Assembly (NCBI RefSeq): GCF_018614655.1
Contig: NZ_JAGGOG010000026.1
Span: 1-52,606, forward strand
Length of the DNA: 52,606 nt
Reading direction: 5' to 3'
Source of the DNA: Pseudomonas fluorescens
GTDB taxonomy: Bacteria; Pseudomonadota; Gammaproteobacteria; Pseudomonadales; Pseudomonadaceae
Every line of letters begins with the position of its first letter. Within the stretch, counting starts at the first letter, position 1. The position numbers were made by a program, and so were the translations under genes. Shown here one piece after another: positions 24,857 through 34,200 of this stretch. The notes under the pieces were generated by a model, which was not told where the DNA came from, searched no databases, and saw only the letters and a list, made by a program, of their open reading frames with translations.

Positions 24857-26641
24857 TTAATTGAGTTGATCGGCGAGGTGTTGCGGCACGGCAATCGGGA
24901 TTTCCAGTAATTGCTGAGCGAAGGCCTTGCCTTGCGGGTCGATGCGCAGGCTGGCGATCCCGCCACCACCCAGGGCGTTTTCCAGGAGGAAGTTCAGGCT
25001 GTGGCTGCCGGGCAGGTACCAGCGCTCGACGCGGCCATGAACCGGGTCGAGTACGTGGCTCATCCAGTCGACAATCACTTCGGGAGTCAAGGCTTCGGCA
25101 ATCCACGGCAGGTACTCGGGCTCGCGGGCTATCACGCCGATATTGCTGTGATTGCCTTTGTCGCCGGAGCGGGCCACGGCGAGTTTTACCAGCGGTACGC
25201 TGGCGTCGGCGCGGCCCTGGGGTTTCGGTGGATCGAGTGGGACGGGCAGGGCACGGGTGTTCAGTGCCTGGTTTTTCGGCAGGTCGCAGGGATGACGCTC
25301 GCCGAGAAAATCGACGGCCAATGTGCAGGCGGTTTTATCGATCAGAAACGAAAACAACCGAATCAACGGATAGACTGTTGGCCGGCCACCGACGATGCCG
25401 GTCAACCCTGGCGCCATGCCGGTAGCCGCCTGGGCAATCTCTCGGGCGAACAGCACCAGCGCCTGTTTGTTTGGATGACGCACTGCCAGTTTCACCACCA
25501 CTTCCCGGCAATCCCGGCGCTGTGCATGGGCACCGTAGGTGGCTTCGCTGCCCAGCAGTTCGATATTCACCTCGGTATAAGGCGCCCAGCCGCGTTGGCT
25601 GAACAGTTCCGAAGTCTTGTTGATGATCGCCTGGCTGACCCGCTCGGCCTTGGCCACGGCGTCGATACCGGCGATCAGGCAACTGGCGGTACAACGAAAA
25701 CCGTCCGGCCAGGTGGCGCTGACTTTGTACTGATCGGTCGGTGGCAGGCCCTTGGCGCCGTGCAGGCGCACACAGTTTTTGCCTTGCTGCTGGAGCTTTA
25801 CCTGGCTGAAATCGCAGATCACGTCGGGCAGCAAATAGGCCCGTGGGTCGCCGATTTCATACAGTAGTTGTTCTGCGACGCTCAACTCGCTGATCAGGCC
25901 GCCGGTGCCTTCGACTTTATTGACGGTGAACTGGCCATCGGCGCTGACCTCCACAATGGGAAAGCCGATGTGCTCGTAATCCGGCACTTCACGCCAATCG
26001 GTGAAGTTGCCGCCGGTGCATTGGGCACCGCATTCGATGATGTGCCCGGCCAGGGCAGCCTGGGCCAGGTGATCGTAGTCGTGCCACGACCAATTGAATT
26101 CATGCACCAACGCCGCGCTGACCACGGCGCTGTCCACCACACGCCCGGTGATAACGATGTCGGCACCTAGCTTCAGCGCATCGACGATGCCCGGTGCGCC
26201 GAGGTAGGCATTGGTGGACACGCACATGGAGGGCAGGGGCGCGCCGCTGAACATATCGGTGATGCCGGTGAGCTGTTTGAACTGTGGTTGTAAGTCATCC
26301 CCCAGCAGCACGGCAATTTTCAACGGGACCTGCGCGTGATCGCAGGCGGCTTGCAAGGCCGCAGCGCAGGCTTGGGGATTGATGCCGCCGGCGTTGCTGA
26401 TCACGCGGATGCCCTGGCGCTGGATGTCGCCGAGCAGGGGCGTGAGGACTTCGACGAAGTCGGTGGCGTAGCCGGCCTGGGGATCTTTCAACCGTGCCCC
26501 GGCGAGGATCGACATGGTGACTTCCGCCAGATAGTCGAACACCAGGTAATCCAGCGCGCCGCCTTGCACCAACTGCGCAGCGGCGGTGCAGGTGTCGCCC
26601 CAGAAGGCGCTGGCACAGCCGATGCGAACCGTCTTGTTCAT
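24857..26641 (-). CDS. atuA: Acyclic terpene utilisation protein AtuA (DUF1446)
   Basis: A 594-residue protein of the AtuA/DUF1446 family. The N-terminal block is VRIGCASAFWGDTCTAAAQLVQGGALDYLVFDYLAEVTMSIL in short runs, with SNAGGINPQACA, GADIVITGRVVDSAVV, and a C-terminal part with RSGDKGNHSNIGVIAR. The family is required for citronellol and geraniol use in Pseudomonas, but its reaction is not firmly known. It is the first gene of the atuABCDEF operon, with AAGGA before its ATG, and is divergent from atuR across two operator-like palindromes. Confidence 0.9.
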   Translation of the reverse strand: MNKTVRIGCASAFWGDTCTAAAQLVQGGALDYLVFDYLAEVTMSILAGARLKDPQAGYATDFVEVLTPLLGDIQRQGIRVISNAGGINPQACAAALQAACDHAQVPLKIAVLLGDDLQPQFKQLTGITDMFSGAPLPSMCVSTNAYLGAPGIVDALKLGADIVITGRVVDSAVVSAALVHEFNWSWHDYDHLAQAALAGHIIECGAQCTGGNFTDWREVPDYEHIGFPIVEVSADGQFTVNKVEGTGGLISELSVAEQLLYEIGDPRAYLLPDVICDFSQVKLQQQGKNCVRLHGAKGLPPTDQYKVSATWPDGFRCTASCLIAGIDAVAKAERVSQAIINKTSELFSQRGWAPYTEVNIELLGSEATYGAHAQRRDCREVVVKLAVRHPNKQALVLFAREIAQAATGMAPGLTGIVGGRPTVYPLIRLFSFLIDKTACTLAVDFLGERHPCDLPKNQALNTRALPVPLDPPKPQGRADASVPLVKLAVARSGDKGNHSNIGVIAREPEYLPWIAEALTPEVIVDWMSHVLDPVHGRVERWYLPGSHSLNFLLENALGGGGIASLRIDPQGKAFAQQLLEIPIAVPQHLADQLN

Positions 26642-26677
26642 GAGAAGTCCTTCTCTGAAATGGCTGGGTCGAGACTA

Positions 26678-26693
26678 CCAAGCAAGCGCTTGG
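26678..26693. promoter_or_regulatory. AtuR operator, site 1
   Basis: CCAAGCAAGCGCTTGG is an imperfect palindrome centred on AAGCGCTT. It is the exact reverse complement of site 2, lying 27 bases away. In P. aeruginosa AtuR binds two short inverted repeats in the same atuA-atuR interval, so this is the expected binding site. Confidence 0.75.
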
Positions 26694-26720
26694 TTTGTAA
26701 ACTCTGGTCACAAGTTTTAC

Positions 26721-26736
26721 CCAAGCGCTTGCTTGG
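26721..26736. promoter_or_regulatory. AtuR operator, site 2
   Basis: CCAAGCGCTTGCTTGG, the inverted copy of site 1, overlaps the region where the atuR promoter should lie, about 60 bases before its ATG. The paired arrangement suits simultaneous repression of atuA and atuR. Confidence 0.75.
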
Positions 26737-26794
26737 GTGGCTATCACGGCCTAAATTGCCGGCCAAGACGTCACTAGAAGTTAAGGAGAGCGGC

Positions 26795-27418
26795 ATGGAT
26801 GAGCAAAAAGCCCTGCTGGTAATGCGCACCATGGTCGACGCCGGGCAATTGACCGACCCTGACAGCGCCCGCGGCAAGTTGCTGCAAACGGCGGCTCACC
26901 TGTTTCGCAACAAAGGCTTCGAGCGCACCACGGTGCGCGATTTGGCCGGTGCGGTGGGGATTCAGTCCGGCAGCATCTTTCATCACTTCAAGAGCAAGGA
27001 CGAGATCCTGCGCGCGGTGATGGAGGAAACCATCCACTACAACACCGCGCTGATGCGCGCTTCCCTGGCTGAGGCGAGCAACGTGCGTGAACGGGTGCTG
27101 GCGCTGATTCGCTGTGAGTTGCAGTCGATTATGGGCGGTAGCGGCGAGGCGATGGCGGTGCTGGTGTACGAATGGCGTTCCCTGTCGGCCGAAGGGCAAG
27201 CTCAGGTATTGGCCTTGCGTGATGTGTATGAAGACATCTGGTTGCAGGTGCTGGGGGAGGCCAAGGACGCCGGTTATATCAGGGGTGATGTATTTATTAC
27301 CCGGCGCTTCCTCACCGGTGCCTTGTCCTGGACCACTACCTGGTTCCGTGCCCAAGGCAGTATGACCCTGGAGCAACTGGCAGACGAAGCGCTGCTGATG
27401 GTGCTCAAAGCTGACTAG
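26795..27418 (+). CDS. atuR: TetR-family repressor of the atu operon
   Basis: A 207-residue regulator. The N-terminal helix-turn-helix is LLQTAAHLFRNKGFERTTVRDLAGAVGIQSGSIFHHFKSKDEIL (in parts), characteristic of TetR proteins, and the C-terminal helices form the ligand pocket. It is divergent from atuA across two palindromes, and by homology should release them when an acyl-CoA intermediate accumulates. A longer frame extends to 26336, but the ATG at 26795 has AAGGAG upstream and starts at the correct point. There are about 26 residues before the helix-turn-helix. Confidence 0.92.
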   Translation: MDEQKALLVMRTMVDAGQLTDPDSARGKLLQTAAHLFRNKGFERTTVRDLAGAVGIQSGSIFHHFKSKDEILRAVMEETIHYNTALMRASLAEASNVRERVLALIRCELQSIMGGSGEAMAVLVYEWRSLSAEGQAQVLALRDVYEDIWLQVLGEAKDAGYIRGDVFITRRFLTGALSWTTTWFRAQGSMTLEQLADEALLMVLKAD

Positions 27419-27517
27419 GCCAGTTACGCAAGCCATTAATTGTGTGGCAGAAAGTTGTTTCGCCAGATAAAAACGCCTAGCTTAGCGGCATTAAGTTTTT
27501 GAACGGTGTGTGCCTTG

Positions 27518-28321
27518 ATGTTTTCGCCATGGCGGCTGGCTACGGGACTTACAATTTTGGCACTTGGCGCGCTGTGGCAGGCACCCGTTTGGGCGGCCCA
27601 ATTGGTTCGGGTCGGCGCCGCGCATTTTCCGCCTTACACCGTGCGCCCGGAGCAGGGCGCCGACACCGGTTTGTTGCCGCAACTGCTGGAAGCCTTGAAC
27701 AGTTTGCAAACCGACTACCAGTTTGTGCTGGTGCCCACCTCGATTCCCCGGCGCTTTCGCGACTTCCAGCAAGGCCGGGTCGACATGGCGATCTTCGAAA
27801 ACCCGAAATGGGGTTGGCAGGATATTCCTCACACCGCTGTCGACATGGGACTGGAAGACGCGGAAATATTCGTTGCCCAACATGAGCCAGGTCGCGACCA
27901 AGGGTATTTCGCTGATCTTTCCGGCAAGCGCCTGGCTGTGTTCAGCGGCTATCACTACGCGTTTGCCGACTTCAATCCTGATCCCAAATACATGGTGGAG
28001 CATTTCAACGCCACGCTGACGTACTCCCACGACAGCAATCTGCTGATGGTCGCCCGTGGCCGGGCCGACATCGCTTTGGTGACCCGTTCCTACCTCAGCG
28101 ATTTTCTGGTGCGTCATGTCGATATGGCCGCCCAGTTCCTGGTGTCCGAGCGGATTGACCAGGTGTATCACCACTACGCCTTGCTGCGGCCCAAGGCGCC
28201 CATCAGCGGCGAGGCCTTCGCCGAGTTGCTGGGGCGACTGCGCGACAATGGTGAGTTGTTGAAGATCTTCGAACCCTACCGCATCGATGTGATGCCGGTA
28301 GCCGCCACACCTCAGGGTTAA
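27518..28321 (+). CDS. Periplasmic solute-binding protein (SBP_bac_3 type)
   Basis: About 267 residues. A signal peptide (about 1-26, LATGLTILALGALW then APVWA-A) precedes a family-3 solute-binding fold starting LVRVGAAHFPPYTVRP, with LLPQLLEALN, DFQQGRVDMAIFENP and a second lobe beginning LSGKRLAVFSGYHYAF. No permease or ATPase is nearby, so it may feed another transporter or act as a sensor module. The ATG at 27518 is preferred; in-frame GTG at 27506 is possible. Its stop codon overlaps the PvdS-type promoter of the next gene, so the two genes are probably separate transcription units. Confidence 0.8.
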   Translation: MFSPWRLATGLTILALGALWQAPVWAAQLVRVGAAHFPPYTVRPEQGADTGLLPQLLEALNSLQTDYQFVLVPTSIPRRFRDFQQGRVDMAIFENPKWGWQDIPHTAVDMGLEDAEIFVAQHEPGRDQGYFADLSGKRLAVFSGYHYAFADFNPDPKYMVEHFNATLTYSHDSNLLMVARGRADIALVTRSYLSDFLVRHVDMAAQFLVSERIDQVYHHYALLRPKAPISGEAFAELLGRLRDNGELLKIFEPYRIDVMPVAATPQG

Positions 28322-28342
28322 ATTTTCCCGCCTGGCTCACGT
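28319..28342 (+). promoter_or_regulatory. PvdS-dependent promoter (iron-starvation box) of the acyltransferase gene
   Basis: TAAAT (28319-28323), 16 bases, CGT (28340-28342): a perfect match to the TAAAT-N16-CGT box recognised by PvdS. It lies 39 bases before the ATG, and TAA of the upstream gene is part of it. Confidence 0.75.
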
Positions 28343-28381
28343 CACTTCTTCAACTGTCGACGATTACCGTGAGCCTCACCC

Positions 28382-29395
28382 ATGTCCAATCTGAATGACC
28401 TGTCTGTCCTGCCCCTGCCGGCGGGGCCTGCCTTGAATGCCGATGAAAGTGCAAGCCGCCTGAGCCTGACCCTGGAGGGCGAGGCACTGATTCGCCTGCG
28501 ACTTGAGCGCGGCGATGAGTTGCAGGTGCATTTGCAAGAGGCCGGCAGCGTACCGGCGGCTCGTGCCTTGTGGGCGGCCTGTTATTGGCTGTTTGCCAAG
28601 GAACCGGCTCGCCAACACCTGACCTGGCACCTGGAACACGTCCCTGATGAGGCCTTGCGTAGCGGGTTGCTGGTGACCACGCCAACGCCGGGCCAGTTTC
28701 GCTGCGAACGCACGTTGTTCTGGCAACTGCCGCAACCCTGGCTCGGGCAGCCCTTCAGTGGTGCTTATCCGCAACAGATGATGATCAGCGGCGGCAAGCG
28801 TCATCCGGCCCGTGCGCCGAAGCCGCGTGGTGAGGTTTATCGGCGTTTCGACGCACGCCTTGGTGTGTGGGTGTCATTGCGCACCGTCGAGATTGACGTC
28901 GACCTGGCCCGTTTCAACCGCTGGCAGAACAGTGCGCGGGTGTCGCATTTCTGGCAGGAGGGCGGCAGCCTGGAGCAGCATCGCGAGTACCTGGACAAGC
29001 TGCACGCCGACCCGCACGCGCTGACCCTGATAGGGTGTTTTGATGACGAGCCCTTCGCCTACTTTGAAGCCTATTGGGCCAAGGAAGATCGTATCGCTCC
29101 GTTCTACGACGCCGGCGACTATGACCGCGGCATTCATATGCTGGTGGGGGAGGAGCACCACCGCGGTCCGCACAAGGTCGCCAGTTGGATGTCGGCGCTG
29201 GTGCACTATCTGTTTCTGGATGACCCACGCACCCAACGGGTAGTGGCTGAACCGCGTGCCGATAACGCGAAGATGATCGGCTATATGCAGAACCAGTGTT
29301 TCCACTGCGAGAAGGAATTCGATTTCCCTCACAAGCGCGCAGCCCTGATGATTCTGGGACGTGAGCGGTTTTTTGAGCGCTGTGGGTTGGTGTAG
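28382..29395 (+). CDS. IucB/AlcB-type siderophore acyltransferase (GNAT fold)
   Basis: A 337-residue protein. The C-terminal half (about 150-335) matches hydroxamate-forming acetyltransferases of the IucB/AlcB family. It has IGCFDDEPFAYFEAYWAKEDRI, HMLVGEEHHRGPHKVASW, then RVVAEPRADNAKMIGYMQ and the tail FDFPHKRAALMILGRERFF. Such enzymes acylate N-hydroxylysine or N-hydroxyornithine on the side chain. The N-terminal 140 residues are less familiar. The gene has its own PvdS box and lies beside pvdS, so it probably acts on hydroxyornithine (as PvdYII does) or another residue of this strain's pyoverdine. Acyl donor and target are not determined. Confidence 0.8.
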   Translation: MSNLNDLSVLPLPAGPALNADESASRLSLTLEGEALIRLRLERGDELQVHLQEAGSVPAARALWAACYWLFAKEPARQHLTWHLEHVPDEALRSGLLVTTPTPGQFRCERTLFWQLPQPWLGQPFSGAYPQQMMISGGKRHPARAPKPRGEVYRRFDARLGVWVSLRTVEIDVDLARFNRWQNSARVSHFWQEGGSLEQHREYLDKLHADPHALTLIGCFDDEPFAYFEAYWAKEDRIAPFYDAGDYDRGIHMLVGEEHHRGPHKVASWMSALVHYLFLDDPRTQRVVAEPRADNAKMIGYMQNQCFHCEKEFDFPHKRAALMILGRERFFERCGLV

Positions 29396-29418
29396 ATGAT
29401 GTGGCCGCTGACGATCAC

Positions 29419-29529
29419 CTGTAGCCGCTGGCGCAGCCTGCGATCGGCTGCGCAGCAGTCGTCAGTCTCTTGAAACCGCTGAAGGTCCTTCGACCCTTAT
29501 CGCAGCCTCGTACCTCGGCAGCGGCTACA
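29419..29529. repeat. REP-type repeat, copy 3
   Basis: Begins CTGTAGCCGCTGGCGCAGCCTGCGATCG and ends CTCGTACCTCGGCAGCGGCTACA in inverted orientation. It occupies the gap between the convergent acyltransferase and pvdS genes and may also end both transcripts. Confidence 0.75.
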
Positions 29530-29546
29530 CGTTATGGCGGTTGTGC

Positions 29547-30098
29547 TCAGACCCGACGCGCAAACGTATCGCTGTGGGTCCCCGAGACCTTGCGGCAATG
29601 CACCAGCGCATCACGAATCATGAAGTTCACCAGGGTCGGTGAGACCCCCAGTTCCTTGGCGATGTCCTTCTGCGGCACGCCATGCAGGCGATACATCTCG
29701 AACGCGTAACGGGTGCGTTTGGGCAGCTCGGTCAGGGCGTCCGCGATGTTTTCCAGGGTGGAGAAATTGATGTGCGAGGTTTCCGGTGAAGCGCCGTGAA
29801 TCACCACATTCAAGCCTTCCTCTTCGGTGCCTGAGTATTTCAGCTCCAGAGCCTGTTTGCGGTAGTGATCAATCGCCAGGTTGCGCACGATCTGAAACAG
29901 GTAGCTCAGTTGGGCCTTGAACGATGAGGTGATGGTCGGCGCCGATTGCAGCCGAAAGTAGGCGTCTTGCACCACGTCTTCGGCACGGGAGCGGCAACCG
30001 GTAATACGGGCTGCGATCTTGACCAGGATCAACCGGTTGTCGACAAAAGCCTGAAGTAACGGTGAGTCGCACCTGCTTGTGGATACTTGTTCCGTCAT
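29547..30098 (-). CDS. pvdS: Pyoverdine ECF sigma factor PvdS
   Basis: A 183-residue extracytoplasmic-function sigma factor. Region 2: NRLILVKIAARITGCRSRAEDVVQDAYFRL and YLFQIVRNLAIDHYRK (core and -10 recognition); region 4: LPKRTRYAFEMYRLHGVPQKDIAKELGVSPTLVNFMIRDAL (-35 recognition). It directs RNA polymerase to TAAAT-N16-CGT promoters of pyoverdine genes. The ATG at 30098-30096 with AAGGTG upstream is used; a GTG at 30107 is less likely. A Fur-box-like sequence upstream implies repression by iron. The protein lies next to pvdG and pvdL as in other fluorescent Pseudomonas. Confidence 0.95.
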   Translation of the reverse strand: MTEQVSTSRCDSPLLQAFVDNRLILVKIAARITGCRSRAEDVVQDAYFRLQSAPTITSSFKAQLSYLFQIVRNLAIDHYRKQALELKYSGTEEEGLNVVIHGASPETSHINFSTLENIADALTELPKRTRYAFEMYRLHGVPQKDIAKELGVSPTLVNFMIRDALVHCRKVSGTHSDTFARRV

Positions 30099-30176
30099 GG
30101 AAGTCACCTTGCTGCAAAAGAGGGTGGTGGGGGGCGTCCGTGCTGAGCCTCCCTACACATCGGGCAACAAATTATG

Positions 30177-30195
30177 CCTAATGATAATGATTGTC
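30177..30195 (-). promoter_or_regulatory. Fur box upstream of pvdS
   Basis: CCTAATGATAATGATTGTC agrees with the Fur consensus at 15 of 19 positions. It is about 80 bases before the pvdS ATG, in the expected promoter position, and would shut pvdS off when iron is plentiful. Confidence 0.75.
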
Positions 30196-30266
30196 AAATG
30201 AGAAGACGAACTAATCTTATGTTGATTTGTGAGGTGTGAACCGCGTCTCGCCCGTGCCCCGGCGAC

Positions 30267-30290
30267 TAATTATTTCCAGATGCCATCCGT
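30267..30290 (+). promoter_or_regulatory. PvdS-dependent promoter of pvdG-pvdL
   Basis: TAATT (30267-30271), 16 bases, CGT (30288-30290): the PvdS box with one mismatch from TAAAT. It is about 97 bases before the pvdG ATG. No similar box lies in the 68-base pvdG-pvdL gap, so pvdL is probably transcribed from here too. Confidence 0.65.
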
Positions 30291-30386
30291 TCTCATGGAT
30301 GACAGGCCCGTTAGCAAACAGGCCAAGGATCAGCACTGGGAGGAGGACAAAATGGGTTTCTATCGTGAGTGCCGGGGTGCTTTGCA

Positions 30387-31142
30387 ATGAGCTCACCGAC
30401 ACGACTGCGCCTGTTTTGCCTGCCGTATTCCGGCGCCAGTGCCATGGTTTACAGCCGTTGGCGCCGCGCATTACCTGAGTGGTTGCAGGTTTGCCCGCTG
30501 GAGCTGCCAGGCCGTGGCATGCGTATGGATGAGCCGTTGCAGCGCGACATCAAGGCCTTGGCGGCGCAACTGGCGGCTGAGATCAGCGTGCAACTCGACG
30601 GCCCCTGCGCTTTGTTCGGCCATAGCCTCGGCGGCCTGCTGGCATTCGAGCTGGCCCATGCCCTGCGCGAACGCGGCTTACCGGAGCCCCTGGCGTTATT
30701 TGCGTCTGGCACGGCGGGCCCGGCACGGCGTGATGTCAGCGAATACGCCATCGAAAAGACCGATGCGCAATTGATCACCCGCCTGCGCGAACTCAAGGGC
30801 ACCGCCGAAGACGCCTTGGCCAATCACGAGCTGATGCAGTTGATGTTGCCGATCCTGCGGGCCGACTTTCTGCTTTGCGGCAGTTTTCACTACGGCGAGC
30901 GTGAGCCGCTGGCGGTGCCGATCCATGTGTTCGGCGGCAAGCAAGACAGCGTACGTGCCGAGCAACTGCTGGATTGGCAGGAAGACACCACGACCGGCTT
31001 TTCCCTGGACATGTTCGAGGGGCACCACTTTTTCCTGATGCAACAGGAAAGCTCGGTGCTGCGCTGCCTGCGCCGTTATGCCGACGAACACTTGGCCCGC
31101 TGGCGCAATGGCACGGCGCGCCAGAGCGCGATGAGCCACTAG
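30387..31142 (+). CDS. pvdG: Pyoverdine type II thioesterase
   Basis: A 251-residue alpha/beta hydrolase thioesterase that works outside the assembly line. It has LRLFCLPYSGASAMVY at the N-terminus, the nucleophile motif FGHSLGGLLAFELAH (Ser about 89), PIHVFGGKQDS (Asp region) and the catalytic His in FEGHHFF. Type II thioesterases remove stalled or wrong acyl groups from NRPS carriers. Start is ATG 30387; the frame is open to 30369. It is in one unit with pvdL, separated by 68 bases. Confidence 0.92.
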   Translation: MSSPTRLRLFCLPYSGASAMVYSRWRRALPEWLQVCPLELPGRGMRMDEPLQRDIKALAAQLAAEISVQLDGPCALFGHSLGGLLAFELAHALRERGLPEPLALFASGTAGPARRDVSEYAIEKTDAQLITRLRELKGTAEDALANHELMQLMLPILRADFLLCGSFHYGEREPLAVPIHVFGGKQDSVRAEQLLDWQEDTTTGFSLDMFEGHHFFLMQQESSVLRCLRRYADEHLARWRNGTARQSAMSH

Positions 31143-31210
31143 GGCACAAGACCCTGCCACAGATTTGATTCCCCGATTTCCCCGTAAGCCGATTTCAGGC
31201 AGGAACCCCC

Positions 31211-34200
31211 ATGATGGACGCCTTCGAACTTCCCCGCACCCTGGTCCAGTCTCTTCAGCGCCGTGCTGCGCAAACCCCGGACCAGGTGGCCCTGCGCTTC
31301 CTGGCCGAGAGCAGCGAGCACAGTGTTGTCCTCAGTTACCGTGACCTGGACCTGCGTGCCCGCACCATCGCCGGTGCCCTGCAGGCTTCGGCCGAGCTGG
31401 GTGATCGCGCTGTGTTGCTGTTTCCCAGCGGTCCGGATTATGTCGCGGCGTTCTTTGGTTGTCTGTACGCCGGGGTGATCGCGGTGCCGGCCTATCCGCC
31501 GGAGTCCACCCGTCGCCATCATCAGGAGCGGCTGCTGTCGATCATTACCGACGCCGAGCCACGGCTGCTGCTGACCAGCACCGGCCTGCGCGATTCCCTG
31601 GCGCAAATCAGTCAGGCGCCGCAGTTGCTGTGTGTCGATGAACTGAGTGCCCAGAGTGCCGAGGGGTGGATCGAACCCGACTTGCAGGACGATGACATCG
31701 CCTTCCTGCAATACACCTCCGGCTCCACCGCGTTGCCCAAAGGCGTGCAAGTCACCCACGGCAACCTGGTGGCCAACGAACTGCTGATCCGTCGCGGTTT
31801 TGGCATTGATCTGAACCCTGACGACGTGATCGTCAGCTGGTTGCCGCTGTACCACGACATGGGCCTGATCGGCGGCCTGCTGCAGCCGATCTTCAGTGGC
31901 GTGCCTTGCGTGCTGATGTCCCCGGCATACTTCCTGGGCCGCCCATTGCGCTGGCTTGAAGCAATCAGTGAATACGGCGGCACGATCAGCGGCGGGCCGG
32001 ATTTTGCTTATCGGCTGTGCAGCGAGCGGGTCAGTGAATCGGCCCTGGAACGCCTGGACTTGAGCGGCTGGCGCGTGGCCTATTCCGGCTCCGAACCGAT
32101 TCGCCTCGACACCTTGGAACGCTTCGCCGAAAAATTCGCGGTCTGCGGTTTTATCCCGAACAATTTCTTTGCCTCCTACGGTCTGGCCGAGGCGACCCTG
32201 TTTGTCGCCGGTGGTACCCGTGGCCAGGGCATCCCGGCCTTGCGCCTGGACGAACAGGCGCTGGCGGCCAACCGCGCCACGCCTGGGCAGGGCAGTGCGG
32301 TCATGAGTTGCGGCACCAGCCAGCCGGAACATGCGGTGCTGATTGCCGATCCTCATACCCTGGGTAAGTTGGATAACAACGTCGTGGGTGAAATCTGGGC
32401 CACCGGCCCAAGCATCGCCCACGGTTATTGGCGCAACCCTGAGGCCACCGCGAAGACCTTCGTCCAGCACCATGGCCGTACCTGGTTGCGCACCGGCGAC
32501 CTGGGTTTTATCCGTGACGGCGAAGTGTTTATCACTGGTCGCCTGAAGGACCTGCTGATCGTTCGCGGGCATAACCTCTACCCGCAAGACATCGAGCAAA
32601 CCATCGAGCGCGAAGTGGAAGCGGTGCGCAAGGGGCGGGTCGCGGCGTTTGCCGTCAATGACCAAGGTCTTGAAGGCATCGGCATTGCCGCCGAAATCAG
32701 CCGCAGCGTGCAGAAAATCCTGCCGCCCGCAGCGCTGATCAAGGCCATCCGCCAAGCCGTGGCCGAGGCCTATCAGCAAGCCCCGTGCGTGGTGGTGTTG
32801 CTCAACCCCGGCGCGCTGCCGAAGACCTCAAGCGGTAAGGTGCAACGTTCGGCCTGCCGCAATCGCTTGGCCGATGGCAGCCTCGACAGCTACGCACAGT
32901 TTCCGGACCTGCAGGCGCAGGCGAGTGATAACGCCGGCCTGGAATCCGAGCTGCAAAGCCAGATCGCAGCCATCTGGTGTGAGCAGTTGCAGGTTACTGA
33001 AGTGGCCGCCGACGATCACTTCTTCCTGTTGGGCGGCAACTCCATCACCGCTACTCAGGTGGTCGCCCGCCTGCGGGAAACCCTGGGCCTGGAGCTGAAC
33101 CTGCGTCTGCTGTTCGAAGCGCCGACCCTTGCGGCCTTCGCCGCTAATGTCGCGCAATTGCAGCAGGACGGCGGCGTGGCCCAAGGTTCGATCAACGCCT
33201 TGTCGCGCCAGGAAGACCTGCCGCAATCCCTGGCGCAAAACCGCCTGTGGATCACCTGGCAACTGGACCCGCACAGCAGCGCCTACACCATTCCCGGCGC
33301 CTTGCGTTTGCGCGGTGAGCTGAATGAAGATGCTATCCGAAGCAGCTTCCAACAACTGATCCAACGCCATGAAGCCCTGCGCACGCGCTTCTTTGAGCGC
33401 GATGGTCAGGCCTTCCAGCGGGTCGACGCCCACGTCGAGTTCGACCTGCAAGTGATCGACCTCAGCGACCTGCCCGCCGCTGAACGTGAAGCTCGCGTCC
33501 AACAGATCCGCGAAGACGAGGCCCGCACCTCATTCGACCTGGAAAAAGGCCCGCTGCTGTGGGTAACCCTGGTACGTCTGGATGACGAAGACCACCAATT
33601 GCTGGTGACCCTGCACCACATCATCGCCGATGGCTGGTCGCTGAATGTCTTGATCGACGAATTTTCGCGCCTGTATGCCGCTGCGTCCCAGGGACAAACC
33701 CTGGCGTTGCCCCCATTGGCTTTGCAATACGCCGACTACGGCAGTTGGCAGCGCCAGTGGCTGGCCGAAGGTGAGGGCCAGCGACAACTGGCCTACTGGA
33801 AAGCGCAGTTGGGCGATGAGCATCCAACCCTGAACCTGGCCACCGATCACCCGCGCTCGGCGCAACACGTTCGCAGCGCTTCCCGCCACAGCGTACGGTT
33901 GAGCGCGAGCCTCGGCGAAGCCATTCGCCAGACCGCCCAGGCCCACGAATCCACGCCGTTCATGTTGTTGCTGGCGGCCTTTCAGAGCCTGCTGTATCGC
34001 TACAGCGGCCAGCGCGATATCCGTATCGGCGTACCTAACGCCAACCGCCCACGCCAGGAAACCCAGGGCCTGATCGGCTTCTTTATCAACACCCTGGTGC
34101 TGCGCGCCGAGCTGGATGCGCGCCTGCCGTTCAGCGACCTGCTGGCAGCCACGCGCACCTCGGCCTTGGGCGCCCAAGCTCATCAGGACCTGCCTTTCGA

